A stretch of 64,000 nucleotides of DNA from Molossus alvarezi (GCA_037176705.1 CM073887.1:44578001-44642000), one strand, 5' to 3'; counted from the stretch's first letter, positions 24,001 through 36,190 are shown. Made by a program: numbers and translations. The notes: a model not told the origin generated them from the sequence alone.

Positions 24001-27000
24001 AGCTCACGCCTGTCCTTTTGTCCAGTAACTTTGGACACTGCAAACAGCAGGATTCCACTCATATCATAGTTCTTTAAAGCCCATAATGTTAGTTTAGTTC
24101 TGTGTTTGTGTCATGTGATCCAATGAGGAAAACCCTATTTAACTCACGGGTGAATGTCTTTTTGATAATACTTTCTGATGGTGATGGCACTGGAAATATC
24201 AAGTGACCAAGAAAAAATGTAAAGTTCCAGGGGGCCTGTTAAGCAGTAAATGGCCTCAAGTCCAGCCAATATGAGATGCTGGCTGCTGGCAAGTTGGCGG
24301 AAGGACCTGGAGGCCTTGTCAGCGGCTGACAGGCTGGGGTTCTGACTGTGACTGCCGCCGGCTGTGGAGCAGGCTGAAACTGGAGGAGAGACAGGGTTCA
24401 AATACTTTAGAAGTCAAATGGGGGACAATAATCAAAGGCTCCATCTTGAAGCTGGACTATCTCCAAGTCCTTCTCTCTCACTCAGGAGCGGACACGAACA
24501 CCAGGCCATCACTTCAGTTTACTGAGTGGCTGTTCTCAACGTTCTCGGGAGCAGTCCTGCAAAAAGGGAACAGGGAACGGGAGAGCTGCCACTTCCCATC
24601 ACACAGAGGACAGAAATCCTTTTAATTATGACCATGCCAATCCACAGCTTGCTAAAACAGCTAATTACACGTCAGGAGGACACGCAGTCATTCAGAACAA
24701 TTGTCATTATAATTTTATGTGCTCACAGTGCCGCCCCTCAATTACCATGGTGGCAACTGGAAAGGATTCAGGCAAACTTGTGTTAGGTCACGGCACACCA
24801 GCATGAATCTGGGAGTTAATTATGGCTGTCTAGAGCCACTTGTATTTGAGAGAGAAAAATGCAGCCGGCATCCCAAGACCCGTGAAGTGCGCCGAGCTCT
24901 GTGCACCTGCCCTGCTCCGGCCAGGGTACAGCAGTGTGGGTGATACTGGGGCGAACTGATCCGAAAACCTGCCAAGTAAAAGGGACGCAGGGAGAACAAG
25001 GCAAAGACCCTGCAGCAGGGAGCAGGCGAAGGAGACATGTGAAATGTGTGATCAGTGGTCGGTGCTGGAAAGCGCTGGTGGGCCCTCTCCTGAACGGACA
25101 GACTGGATCCAGTCCTCACTGCCTGGTGGGCACAGGAAGAGTGATGACAAAGGAGCCTGGGTACGCACATCTGCAATCCCAAGCCCTGGGTGATGACAAG
25201 AGGGGGCGTGAGATCGTGGGTGCAGTGGAATTTCCCCTCTTCTCTATTTCTTCCCTTCCTGATTACGAAAGAAGACCAATGTTATAGGAAACTGGATTTC
25301 TCAGATTGTTAGCTTTCTTTTTGCTACTATTTCTTGTCCCCACCAAGAAAGAGTAATGAGGCTGATGTGGAAACTTGTCACTTTATAAACCTCCAGCTTT
25401 GAATGTGCACAGACATCAACTGAGCCGTGCCCCCAAGACGAGCCGGCCTTGGCCTTGAAAATGGTGGACGCGGTAGCTTGTCACTGTCGACTTACAAGTG
25501 AAGAGAGTTAAGAACAGCCTTTCTGAACATAACCTGTCTGTGGGGGGAGCTTCTGGGCTTGGCAAACACTCTCAGGCTGGATGTATAAGAAAGCCTTCCC
25601 CACCCTGGAGTCCAGCAGTTCTCCTGAGAGCGGGAAGGAAACCTCTCTCTCTAAGTGGCAGTGGTCTTTTGAAAAGGAGGCCACAGGACAGAAGAGAAAG
25701 GGCCTCTGCTTTGGCCGCATGTCCCCATTAGCGACCCCCCCCCCCCCCGCCCCGGACACCCTGGCCATTCATAGCTGCCTTCCGGGGAAGACCTTCTGTT
25801 CTCATTATGGTGTAATACCTTTCAACTGGTAATTTAGGTATGACTAGGTAATGTAAATTAGACACATGGAAGTTAAGAAACAGTAAGAGGGTTTTCAGAG
25901 CAGTAGCTCAGTTTGCCAAATTCAATATGGGTGACAGCCGCTCCCAGACCCCGAGTAGTACCCTTGCTGTCTGGAGAGCACACAAAGGACCCAGTCCCTG
26001 CGTGATTCCCACCTGTGCCCACGGCATCCCTCCACCCAGGCACACAAGCGGGAGAGGCCAGTGTGCCCAACCCCACGTGGGAATCCTGACCAGTCCGGCT
26101 CAGTCAGCTATCAGTGGCTCTGGCTGGTCTCGGTGCAGCCCCAATGAACACAGTAGTAAAACATTACCAATAATCAAAGAACAGAACGACACTATCACCA
26201 CTGACACAGGTTTAGATCGCAGGCAGAGGGTCAGGACTACTCAACGGACAGTGCTGCTGAGCACAGGTCGTCAACGAGAAAATTATTGCCTAAGAATCTT
26301 CATGACTCACTGGGGAAAATACTCTGCTGGTTCTCTGAACAAAACAAGGAAAGAAAAAAAAGCAGAACCATGAGTTAAGGGAAGACGGCCTCTAACCAAA
26401 ACCTAAGAACAAAGAGTAAAGAATCGAATTTCACATTTTTAGGACTGGGGTGGGAGATTACTTATGAAAAAGGGATTATTTCCACTATTATGGGCAGAGC
26501 TAATGTAGTGGTCAGTGGAATATGTAGCTGGTCAAAAAAACGGGCTGCACAACAGGAAGGAATGCGTGTGAGGAGCGGGGCCGCCCACCTGCTGGCCTGC
26601 TGTGGAAACCCTCCGCAGAGAGGTGCGAGAGGAGGCCTCAGTGTGGGGCCCAGAGGGGAATGGGGGGCTGTTCACAGATGGGGAGGGTGCTGGGAGGTCT
26701 CTGATGACACCAGAGTCTACACTGGGGCCTGAAGGCTGGGGTCCAGGAGGGAAGTTTTTGAAGACAGGCTCAACTGGGAGAAACGAAACAGTATTTTTGA
26801 GCTCAAGTAGTCCCCTTTGAGGTAAGACTTATCTGGATATCTGGCCCCAAGAGAGCTGCTGTTGACCACTGGACCGCCTGCCATCGGTCTGGGAAATGGA
26901 GTACTGGATATGCACACTTCAGTATTTATGTTTTTCTTCCTCATTCACATCTTTTTAGGTGGTCACCTCTGAGCTAAAGTAAAAGATTCCCTTAAGGGGT

Positions 27001-27816
27001 CTTCCTGTTCCAGGATCTTCCTTCCCATGAAGGAACAAAAAAGCATGGGGCAGGGCTGTCCCCCAGTGACGGCGTGTGGGAACCGGACAGATCCCAAGGT
27101 AAGTGGAAGGTAACCCCACTCACCTGCCACTGAATGGACTGTGACTGAAGAGAATACTACTTTAGGGGGTAGTACTCCAACATTGTAAACTTTGCTGAAA
27201 TAAACCCAAATATCTGTCTGGTTCTCACAGGCACTGGAAGGCCTCAGGTAAACAGAGTGTACTGTACTGTACTGTTCTCCCCGGCCTTCACTGAACGTTA
27301 GTTATCAACAGATAGGCAGAAATTTAGTTATTATGGTCCGTCTTTAAAAGGTCCCTTTGTAAGGCTCTGTTTTAAAGGGAGGGAGGAAGTGTACCCATGT
27401 GACTGCAGTAATTTAATGACGTCTTAAAAAAAGAACAACAGACAAGTTACATGAACTGCGCAAGCTGTGCCCCCGCCAGGTGCTCCCCACGCGGGAAGGA
27501 GCAGCCCCTGGAGAAGGGCCCTCGTGGAGAGAGAAGGGGGCGGAGCAACGCCAGGCACCACGCAGGGCTTCTCCCTCCAGTAAGAGAGCAGTCCGGGGTT
27601 TCTATTTTAATGTCACATCTCAAACCTAAAAAAGTTTTAATAAAAGAATTACCATCCAAAGATATTACAAAGTAGTGGCAATGCCATATGCCATTATCAT
27701 AACCAAGGTAACCTGATAAGACAGTGGAACAAAACCTGGAAACCCACAAAAAGCAAGGGCAGGTTTAAGTGCGGGCCTCACGGAGCTCAATGTTGCCTCC
27801 GGTGAAGAGCGAGGGC

Positions 27817-28178
27817 GCGCAAGGCAGTGGTCTAGAGCAAGCCCGTCCTCCCCAGAGCCCCGCGCAAGGCAGGGGTCTAGAGCAAGCCCGTCCTCCCCAG
27901 AGCCCCGCGCAAGGCAGTGGTCTAGAGCAAGCCCGTCCTCCCCAGAGCCCCGCGCAAGGCAGGGGTCTAGAGCAAGCCCGTCCTCCCCAGAGCCCCGCGC
28001 AAGGCAGGGGTCTAGAGCAAGCCCGTCCTCCCCAGAGCCCCGCGCAAGGCAGGGGTCTAGAGCAAGCCCGTCCTCCCCAGAGCCCCGCGCAAGGCAGGGG
28101 TCTAGAGCAAGCCCGTCCTCCCCACAGAGCCCCGCGCAAGGCAGGGGTCTAGAGCAAGCCCGTCCTCCCCAGAGCCCC
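27817..28178. repeat. 45-bp minisatellite, eight copies
   Basis: Eight head-to-tail units start at 27817, 27862, 27907, 27952, 27997, 28042, 28087 and 28134. Units begin gcgcaaggcag and contain gtctagagcaagcccg. They are nearly identical: units 1 and 3 carry cagtgg where the others have cagggg, and unit 7 has a 2-bp insertion. Because 45 is divisible by three, frames stay open through the array on both strands (for example a 15-residue period GSGEDGLALDPCLAR on the minus strand), but nothing suggests translation. Confidence 0.95.
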
Positions 28179-28265
28179 GGGCGCACAGCCCTCCTCCGCG
28201 CAGACACGTCGCCCACGGTCCCAGGCTGCGGACGGCCTGGGACGGCCTTCATGGACGCACACTCT

Positions 28266-28271
28266 TTTATT
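28266..28271 (-). terminator. HMBOX1: Candidate proximal HMBOX1 polyadenylation signal
   Basis: The minus strand reads AATAAA in aacagaataaaagagtg, about 2.56 kb after the HMBOX1 stop codon and just before the minisatellite in transcript order. It is the only canonical hexamer I noticed on this strand between the stop codon and the distal signals. Confidence 0.45.
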
Positions 28272-30834
28272 CTGTTTGTTTCCCCTTCCGTAAAGGTCTT
28301 AAAACAATGAAACCTTTTAGCTCTTCTCTGCAATCACTGTAGTTCTTAGAAACTGCAGCTGTCTCCTTAACAGTTTGAGTCTGTTTCTTTAAAAAGACAA
28401 ACAAGAACAAATGATACTAGCAATCCCATCATGAAGAAGCTATCAATTATAATAATCTCCTTACAATCATAAATCATGGATGTGGCTTGTCAGACAGTGT
28501 ATTTTTCTCTCCCTTTCCTTCTGATTCAGCCTAGAATAAGCCAACAAAATTCCACAGACATGGAAAGATACGTTATATTTCTTCTGAGTAATATAAAAGG
28601 AAAGAAAGATAACACAATCTCCTCATCCAAATAAAAAGTCAAACACACCAAGAAAGAAAGTGAGTGGGGGGATCATTCCTGAGAATAACAAATGCTACTC
28701 TTGAATTTGTTGGTTCAAGTAATACAGTAAAACAGAAAAGGCTACTCCGTTCTACTTCAACTCTTGGAAGCTGAAAGTATATACATTTTCCCCCTGAAAT
28801 CCATGGACAAGAGCAGGCGAGGCCCTGCTGACAGCTCTTTCAAGTCACAGACCCATACAGAGTGGCATTCCAGGCCCCGCCAAGGCTTCCTCACTCTGAC
28901 GTAAGCAGGGCTAACAGATAGGGCCGGTCTGGTCAGCATGTGCCTCCAGTGGAGTTAGGCCAGCCCAAAGCTGGCCGACATGCAGTATCTCGCTAATGAG
29001 AAAGAGAAAAATGAAGAAGGTCAGTAAGTCTCACTTTCTCTCAATGGTTTTAAGTTGAATCCATTTGCCTGGGGAAGGAAGTAAGGAAATGGCACCTTCT
29101 CTCTTAGAAACTGTTTTCAGGTAATGGACAGAGACCAAAGCCCCGAAGAGCCAGCCCCACGGTCCCCTCTAAACAAGGCTTCATTGTACGCAGAAAGGAG
29201 AGATGGACCAAGGCAGAAAACACAGTGCTTGTGCCTTTCAGACACACCCTTCGCTGATACATGGAGGCTGTTTCCTTACCCGCAGTGACAGCGTGTCATT
29301 TAATCGGGACGCCAGGAGATCATTTTCATACAAGGCCAGCAGATGTAATTTTCTTGGATGCATGAATAGTTCATCATTTTGCTACTAGATGACAAGGTGA
29401 TCACAGGGTGACTTTATAACACAAGTTCACTGTTTGGTATTTTGAATTCTCAAAATGAAAAAAAGATTTATCAAATATAAATATCTTTAAAAAGTAACAA
29501 AAGTGCTACATATGTGATCAAGGAAAAAAATTCCATTAGTTACTGCTGCTTAAAGTAGATTAAACTTTACAAATATTACCACATCCATTATCAATATGGC
29601 TTCCAATTATTAAATAAATCGCCTGTAGCAACACAGCTTTTCGCACTCTCCAAGGACAGTAAAAAGAACACCAAAGCAGCCACATCCCGTCATGTCTCAC
29701 AGCCCCACCTCGTAAGTGGCAAATGTCCCCTGTTTTTTCTGCTCCTATTTAGGAAAGTATTTGATAGTCAGTCAGCAAAATCCCACTATAAAGTCCTCCA
29801 CCAACCTCTCGTATCGAGGGGGCTTCAGGTAATGGATACAAAGACTGAAAGTTCGTTCGCTCACTCATTTCTGACCTTTGCTTCATCCTTGAAAGACGTT
29901 TTGGCAGCAGGGAAAGGGGACACGGACAGGAGGCAGGCAGCCTGCGTGCCGACCTCCAGCCCTTGACCAGACAGGCGGTGCCCGCACTGCGTCTGATGCA
30001 CAGTGGTTCTGAGACGCGGACTCAGCGTCCACATACATTCAGCTCATGTTTTTTCCAGCGCCTCTCAAGCTGGGGGGTGAGGGTGGGGTGTTTTTTAAAT
30101 GACTTCTGTTTTGTTTTTGTTTTATCATGGTCCCAAAGGCAGAAGGCAGTATTTTATCTACCAAGTCACACATCTTGTGAGAGGAATGGATGTCTGTGTC
30201 AGGCATGTTAACATCAACCAAAATCCGAGATGGCGTTTTCCCACTGACAATCTTAGCACAGCACCCAAAGGAGTAGTCTAGCCACAGTGTGGCTGTTATG
30301 AGGCACGGCTTATTGCAGCTGGAAATCAGGTCGCCCCACTCTGCGGTGGGGTTCTAGTGTTCCTTTCACTCTGCGGACACTCCCCACACGGCCTGTCAGT
30401 CCTGGGCCACACTGCCTCAGCTTGCACCCTACCAGTCTCAGGGAGGGAGAAGGGGTCCAGACTAGTGTGACAGGAATCTACGGTACCCAGGGTTTTACAC
30501 GAGCCTAACATCTGAGAACTGAGGGCTATCTAAATACCTGGAAGCACTTTCTTGGAATGCTAAGACAGAGCAGCAAGATTTTCTAGCCTCGGGGGGCTGG
30601 GAGAAGGAAGTGTGGTTGGTTGGTTGCTTATTATTTACTGGGAGTTAATACTGAGAGAGTATATGCAAGGCTGAGGGCACCATGCCATCTTCACAGAACA
30701 AGAAGACCCTAACGGCTAACTGACATACAAGAAACTGCAAGTTATACTGTAAGAACACATGTTAAGGACCGAGGAAAGTCTGCTAAGGTGCTACGTCTAA
30801 ACTAAGTTAACTTCCCGAGTTCACCCCTCCCTGA

Positions 30835-30972
30835 TCAGTCATCATCCAGGGCCTCCGTCTTGATTTCACTGGCTCCTTGTCGGGCCAAGGCCAAGATAGT
30901 GTGGTTCACTGCTGCCATCTCCACAGCCAGTGAGATGGGGTCTTGGTGGTCACTATGGCTGGTGCTGTCATC
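30835..30972 (-). CDS. HMBOX1: HMBOX1 terminal coding exon (C-terminus)
   Basis: Minus-strand exon after the acceptor ccgcatgtctag, in phase 0. It encodes 45 residues, DDSTSHSDHQDPISLAVEMA then AVNHTILALARQGASEIKTE and ALDDD, and stops with TGA at 30837-30835. This is the conserved acidic C-terminal tail of HMBOX1, downstream of the homeodomain. IKTE fits the sumoylation consensus (hydrophobic-K-x-E); that is sequence inference. HMBOX1 (also called HOT1) is a nuclear homeodomain protein that binds double-stranded telomeric repeats and can act as a transcriptional repressor. Confidence 0.95.
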   Translation of the reverse strand, partial: DDSTSHSDHQDPISLAVEMAAVNHTILALARQGASEIKTEALDDD

Positions 30973-32887
30973 CTAGACATGCGGAAATAAGAGACATGTG
31001 TTAGAGGACTGGTAAAACTCTTAGCTCACAGAAAGGCATGCTGGGGCAAGGGGAGCAGGACATCTGTGGGAGGAAACAGTGGGGGAGGGGCTCGTGACAG
31101 AGTGCAGGTGAAATGTATTTAAATAGACACTGGATGGATAGAGGTTCTGGTTGACAGTTTTAGGATTCAATAAGCACACACCCACACACAAATGTATTTA
31201 TTTAGTTTTTTGCTGTGAATTGTATTCCTTCTCTCAGAAAGATTGCTGGTGATGACAATCAAACCTGGCCCATTCTAGTTTTGCAAAAAATAGAGCAGTG
31301 GGTCACTGAAGGCCATACTAGTGAGCTATGAAATTCTGGATGGGCACTCTGACAAACAGATTATTAGAATTCATGGTATCTCTATTGCACTGTGAAAACT
31401 AGACAAGCTAGACAGACACCAACATCTTACAGACAAAAATGCATTTTTGTTAAACTAACTCTCAGTTACAACAGGACAAACGTGTCAGCTGCACGCGGCT
31501 CCAGGAGGAAAAGCAGCGCACCTGCAGCTGTGCGGGAAGCGGTGGTGTCTGGGCAGAGGGAGTGCGAAGCTCTCCTTCCACACAGCCTGAGGTGTTAAAC
31601 AACAGAGCTGTGAAGAAAACTGGCCTCGCAGGATGGTCACCAGGCACTGAATACAGTGTTACAAGTAAGGGTGAGTTTCCCACCTGTCACATCTTCCGTT
31701 CACGGGAACTCTGCATCAGAGAGCTTTGGGAAGGGCAAGTCCCTTCGGGGGGAAAAGTGAGGGATGTGCTGCTCTTAGGGCATTTGGGGAAAAATGATGG
31801 AAACAGTCCATCTACATTGGCAGACTGAAAATACCAGCAATGTTTCCAATGAGAAAGACCCACAGAACCCTCTCTCAAGTAAAGCGTAGAGCTACGATTT
31901 GGAGCCCTCAGGAAAACAGGCGAGCCTTGGAAAGTTCGGGCCCACTGCCCCGTCCTCATTTTCACGGGCTGGCCTCAGGAGTGTGAGGGGTGCCACGGAA
32001 CTGCACCCCTCGGGCAGTGTCTACGCTGGCTGGCAAGCAGAGGCTGTAACACGGTAGGCAGAAGGAAAAACACAGTGCACTAGATTTAAGAGCTGGCTGG
32101 AACCAGGAAAGGGAGTATACACCATGGGAAAGTTTCTTCTTTGGGGTCCAGGAGAAGAGACCATATTCCAAATGGAAATGAGTTTAAAATCCTATAAAAA
32201 TTTTAATGAAATCTGTCAACAGATATGGGGGGGAGGACTTCCCACAATCTTCATTACTAAATTCTTCCATCCAGTGGCTACGATTAAATATATTTCCCCC
32301 AGCAATGAAGACAAGGTCAGGGTGAGGTAAGAGGACATGCATTGATGAGAGGATGTGTGTCAGTGTGCCAGAGAGTCTGGAAGGACCACTCATCTCAGCA
32401 CGAGGGTTCCCACTGCAAAGGGGCCATGGTGGTGGGACCTTCACTGTGCGCTGCATGGGTGCGTGTGTAGGCATGGGTTACAGCTACCCAGCAGCCCCTA
32501 GCAGTTCTCAAACAGTGAGTGTGTGTGTGGTGAATGGTGTAACTTGCTTGTTTGGATCAGATCCTCCTCTCTTCTTCTACCTTCTCTGCTTCTCTGACTC
32601 CCTCTGAACTTCGTCCCTCCTCCTCCTCCCCATTGCGTACTTGCCAAGTATCCTGTTGTATGACAATAAATCCATGGGGGTGAGTAACGGTTTCTCACAA
32701 ATTCAACAGGACAACTGAATCTTACCACATTCCTTTCTAATTACATGAAAATCTAACTAGACACACAAGTACAGTGTGGAGGGACATCAGACTGTCTCCT
32801 CTCCCCCACCCCATACACATCCACAGAATCACGCTGTCCTACTGTCCCACCCGCTCTATACCCAAGCACGTCTGCCCAGCTGCTCAC
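30973..32887 (-). other. HMBOX1: HMBOX1 intron
   Basis: Phase-0 intron between SEQ and DDST. No exon or named repeat was recognised. A T-rich/AT patch at 31190-31215 and a short CT-rich stretch at 32570-32625 are the only compositional features seen. Confidence 0.8.
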
Positions 32888-32982
32888 CTGCTCTGAGTAG
32901 TCATTCCCGTCGACGTCATCACTGTTCGAATGGCCTCCAGGACTCTGTACATCTATCCCGTGACTCTCCAGGATTGCTGCTT
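32888..32982 (-). CDS. HMBOX1: HMBOX1 coding exon following the homeodomain
   Basis: A 95-base minus-strand exon. It begins by completing the split glutamate codon (G|AA) and encodes AAILESHGIDVQSPGGHS followed by NSDDVDGNDYSEQ, then the donor cag|gtgagc. The first residues extend from the end of the homeodomain's third helix; the remainder is an acidic Ser/Asp linker. Phase matches both neighbours exactly (1 in, 0 out). The acceptor (tttttcgaag) is weaker than usual because a CGA interrupts the pyrimidine tract just before AG. Confidence 0.94.
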
Positions 32983-34196
32983 CTTCGAAAAAAGCAAATC
33001 GATCCCTAAATTATCTGCTGCATCATCATGATAGCCTAAACACTGAATTAATTTTTGTGTTGAGGAATTAGAGCGTCATTAAACAAGAACCCAGACATCC
33101 CTATGTTTTGCTTCTTTTGAATTGCAGACGGATGGATTCAGCACACGGGGGTCAGGGGAGGAACACCTTTGCATCCTGGGCCCCCATTGTGGGGGCTACA
33201 TTTGCATAGTTACTGTCAGGTGTTTTGCAAATACTTACCAACTAATGACAGACCTCCTGTCTTGGGTTCTATAAAGCGTTTGAAATTTGTAATAATGAAG
33301 AGAGTGAAAGTTTATAAATGAAATACAGTTTTAGAAGCTCCAACCCAATCCCCCACCCTAATCTCAATTCATATTTCTTAAATGCTCCCTCTTTTTAAAA
33401 AGCCCTGCCTTCCTGGAGAGTATTATCCTAAGTGAAACAAGCCAAGCAGAAAAAGACAAATACCACATGATCTCACTTATATATGGAATATAATGAACAT
33501 AACAGTCTGAGGAATGGGGTAGACCCAGAAACATGGAAGTAGGGTACAGACTGACAACCCTCAGAAGAGGGGGTGGTGGGGGGAGGGAAGAGATAAACCA
33601 CAGAACTTATATGCATGTATGCATGACCAATGACATGGACAACAAAGCCGGGGATGGGGAGGAGGGTGTCAATGGGGTAAAAAAGGAGAAACATCTGTAA
33701 CAAAAATAAAATTAAAAAAAAAAGAAAGAAAAGAAAAAAAACCAAAAAACAAAAAGCCCTGCCTTTTGCTATGTTCCCTGTCTACTAAGATTCTTTCATT
33801 CAAATTCAAACACTCTGTTGTCTCCTGACACTGCAGCCTCAGCCCAGCAAACAGAGCTGGCAGTGTCGCGTGCCCTCCCTGGACACCTCACACGTATCTT
33901 TAACATGCGCCACAGGAGCCACTGCTCGAGACCATGTCTAATTCAAGAGTCTACAGCACTAAGAACAATGAGTTTTAAAAATAATAGTGGCATTTTTATT
34001 ATAACACAAATAGTTTAAATAACACTGACTTTGGGTTAAAAATAAAAAATACAATGAAGAAAAACATAAGGGCAATTCTTATTAGGCTTAAAATATAAGG
34101 TAATTTAGACCTGCAGTCCCACACTGAAGCCACTCTTAAGGTAAACACAATGTCCGTAACTGCCTGAGAGAGAAAGCAGACTCTCTGATACATTAC
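32983..34196 (-). other. HMBOX1: HMBOX1 intron with one young L1 insertion
   Basis: Phase-1 intron. Apart from the truncated L1 at 33412-33750 no repeat or exon was recognised. Confidence 0.8.
33412..33750 (+). mobile_element. 5'-truncated L1 (3' UTR and tail) with target-site duplication
   Basis: About 340 bp of the 3' end of a bat-type L1, from gagagtattatcctaag through a G-rich segment to an A-rich tail. A perfect 15-bp direct repeat, aaaaagccctgcctt, lies at 33397-33411 and 33751-33765. The same L1 3' UTR type recurs at about 52745-53060 and 54835-55150. It lies antisense to HMBOX1. Confidence 0.93.
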
Positions 34197-34292
34197 CGAT
34201 ATTGGCTCTCCTCTTGATTTCCTTCCGTCTGTTAGCAAACCAATTATATACTTTCAGGGAGGTAACTCGTTCCAGATCTGACAGTTTTTTGC
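34197..34292 (-). CDS. HMBOX1: HMBOX1 homeodomain exon with DNA-recognition helix
   Basis: A 96-base minus-strand exon after acceptor catttacag, ending at atcg|gtaatg. It completes the split glycine and encodes KKLSDLERVTSLKVYNWFAN then RRKEIKRRANI. The WF.N.R motif (YNWFANRRKEIKRR) is the third, DNA-contacting helix of an atypical HNF1-like homeodomain; the basic run also serves as a plausible nuclear localisation signal. The exon joins in phase to 35780-35862 upstream and 32888-32982 downstream. If translation read through the donor it would continue with GNVSESLL before a stop, which is not expected for the main isoform. Confidence 0.96.
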
Positions 34293-35779
34293 CTGTAAAT
34301 GTATGCAATAAAATTCAGATAATCTATATATGAGGCTAATTTTAAGGAATAATACTTTTTAAAAAACGGTCTTTTAATTACATTTGTTGATGGAATAATA
34401 AGGGGATTATTTTTGCATTACTTAATACAATGTTCACACTCAAATTATTATTGAATAAATACACAAATAGCAACCAGTAACATAAAATGTCTGAATTCAG
34501 GAAGCCACACAACCTTCAAGAATTCCACGAAGTCAGTCTGCTACGGTCTGATGTTCACATGGCCGCACACAAATGCTTCATTTAATTAGCATCATTCTAG
34601 ACGAATATGCTATTCTTCAGCAGGTTTCCAGGTAGGTGGAGTTTACTTACATCTTTAAGACCTTATATTAACTGGTCTCCTGCTGTCTTAAGACAGAGGA
34701 TATTTTTCAAGTCTTCCTAGAGACTAAAGGTTACTCGAACCATCCGTTACTGTAACTTTGCTGGAACACAGCACAATCAGGTTGCATTTTAGATTTATTA
34801 TCTTCTTTGCTGTCAAATGTGACTTCTTATGGAGAGCACTACGCTTGCCAACAAGGGCCCACCTGTGCCTTTCCCTCCTCCCTGTCCTCTCCCATTTCAG
34901 CTTTTAATCCACATGGGTGGAGATACCAGAACACAGTTTAGGGCCTCGATGAGCTAGAGGTAATGCGTTTTCCAGGACGAGTTTGATGTCCCACAGCTTT
35001 ACAGCTGGGACTTTTAGATGTTGTTGGAGCTCAGTTTGCAGGCTCTGGATTGCTAAATAGTCTGGCTTCTAGCTAAGGGAGAATAAATGACTATTTAATT
35101 ATTATAAAACTTTTATACTTTCATTTTAGGCCTTAAGTCAATCAAATTAACCGGCCAAATGGAGATCAACTGGATCATCTTAGCTGAGAATGGTTTCTGG
35201 TAACAAAAATTGTAAAATGTGGACTATCTTGCACATAGAAGAAAAGATGTGAGAATTAGGTGGCTCCATCGCCTTGCATGAGAACATGCAACGGAATGAC
35301 CTGAGTTCCTCTGAGTTGTGCAGAAGTTATCCCAAACGTGGGAAGGAAACAGAAGCCAACTCCAAAATAATTACTTCTTCAATTGAAATTACACAATTTA
35401 CAATTGTTAAAAAATATCTAGCTCAATCTTTTCAGTAACAAAACCCTGATTAAATATTTAAAACCATTTTGGAATTGATACATTTATGCTATATTTCTGG
35501 AAATGGAAATCTATACTCTTTAAGATAGGAGAGCTTGAAATTCTTTTTTTAATCAGGGACAGACACTCCCTGGAAACTTTTCCATAAGAACACTGGATTT
35601 GTAGCAGCACAATCGGGTCCCTAAGAAGTACAGTTTGACCAGGACAGGGCCTCACTCTACCCAGGAGGATGGCACAGGCAGAGCTGAGAGCACCCAGTGG
35701 GGATGAGTCAGAGGAGCTTTCGTGTCCCAGATGCCCCTGAAGCCGAGAGCTGCGGAGAGCATAGTGCTTGCTGCCTTAC
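34293..35779 (-). other. HMBOX1: HMBOX1 intron
   Basis: A 1.5-kb phase-1 intron, A/T-rich. I recognise no interspersed repeat and no exon in it. Confidence 0.85.
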
Positions 35780-35862
35780 CTGGCTTCTGTATAACTGCAT
35801 TGCAAGCATTTGCAATTTCTTCTCTCTTTGCTTCGTCTGGGTATTGATTCTCATTGAAGTAA
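35780..35862 (-). CDS. HMBOX1: HMBOX1 coding exon: N-terminal part of the homeodomain
   Basis: An 83-base minus-strand exon between acceptor ggttgcctctgcag and donor cag-aag-ccag|gtaagg. It encodes YFNENQYPDEAKREEIANAC then NAVIQKPG, the helix I/II region of the HMBOX1 homeodomain. The first base completes a codon begun in an upstream exon that is not in this window or was not recognised. Phase at the 3' end matches the recognition-helix exon. The upstream HMBOX1 exons (N-terminal HNF1/POU-like region) were looked for up to position 64000 on the minus strand and not found. Confidence 0.95.
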
Positions 35863-35999
35863 CTGCAGAGGCAACCAATTAAAACACAGAGTTTGTACTT
35901 TTTAAAAGTTGCTCTCATCACAATACCAGCCCACTGAGAAATATCGCCTTCTTTAGGGTGTAGCATCAGTGTCTAGCCGGGCTCTGCAGTGGAACTCTC

Positions 36000-36190
36000 C
36001 GGAGGGTGGAACAGTCTGCTCTGGACCACCTAATATGGCAGCTGCACACACCTGGCTGCTGAACACCTGAAATGAGGCTGATGTGACTGAGGAAGTGATT
36101 GTTCAATTTGATTTAATTTTAGTGAATTCAAATTTAAATAGCTAAATGTGACCAGTGGCTACTATACCAATAACATAGGCCTAGCCACTG
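36000..36190. mobile_element. Old hAT/MER-type DNA repeat (unnamed)
   Basis: The sequence resembles a widespread mammalian non-autonomous DNA repeat: gctgaacacctgaaatgagg, an A/T-rich centre, then tggctactatacc. I cannot fix the subfamily name or exact borders. Confidence 0.4.

Larger units (their letters stand above)
18100..30834 (-). other. HMBOX1: HMBOX1 long 3' UTR, or proximal 3' UTR plus downstream DNA
   Basis: The sequence runs from the HMBOX1 stop codon at 30837-30835 to the distal poly(A) signals. Across more than 12 kb I recognise no Ves SINE and no L1, a striking contrast with the intron to the right, which fits retention in mature mRNA. A proximal signal at 28271-28266 would give a conventional 2.6-kb 3' UTR; use of the distal signal would give about 12.7 kb. 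It contains a 45-bp minisatellite at 27817-28178, homopolymer runs (G at 23691-23704, C at 25737-25748) and G-rich clusters at 20830-20853 and 22642-22675. No other gene was recognised. Confidence 0.5.

Noticed and set aside
27817..28178. CRISPR-like array
   Set aside because: The units are contiguous 45-bp copies with no unique spacers, in a mammalian gene 3' region.
27665..28333. 222-codon minus-strand open frame with a 15-residue repeat
   Set aside because: The openness is a by-product of a 45-bp tandem repeat whose length is a multiple of three; the other strand and another frame are equally open.
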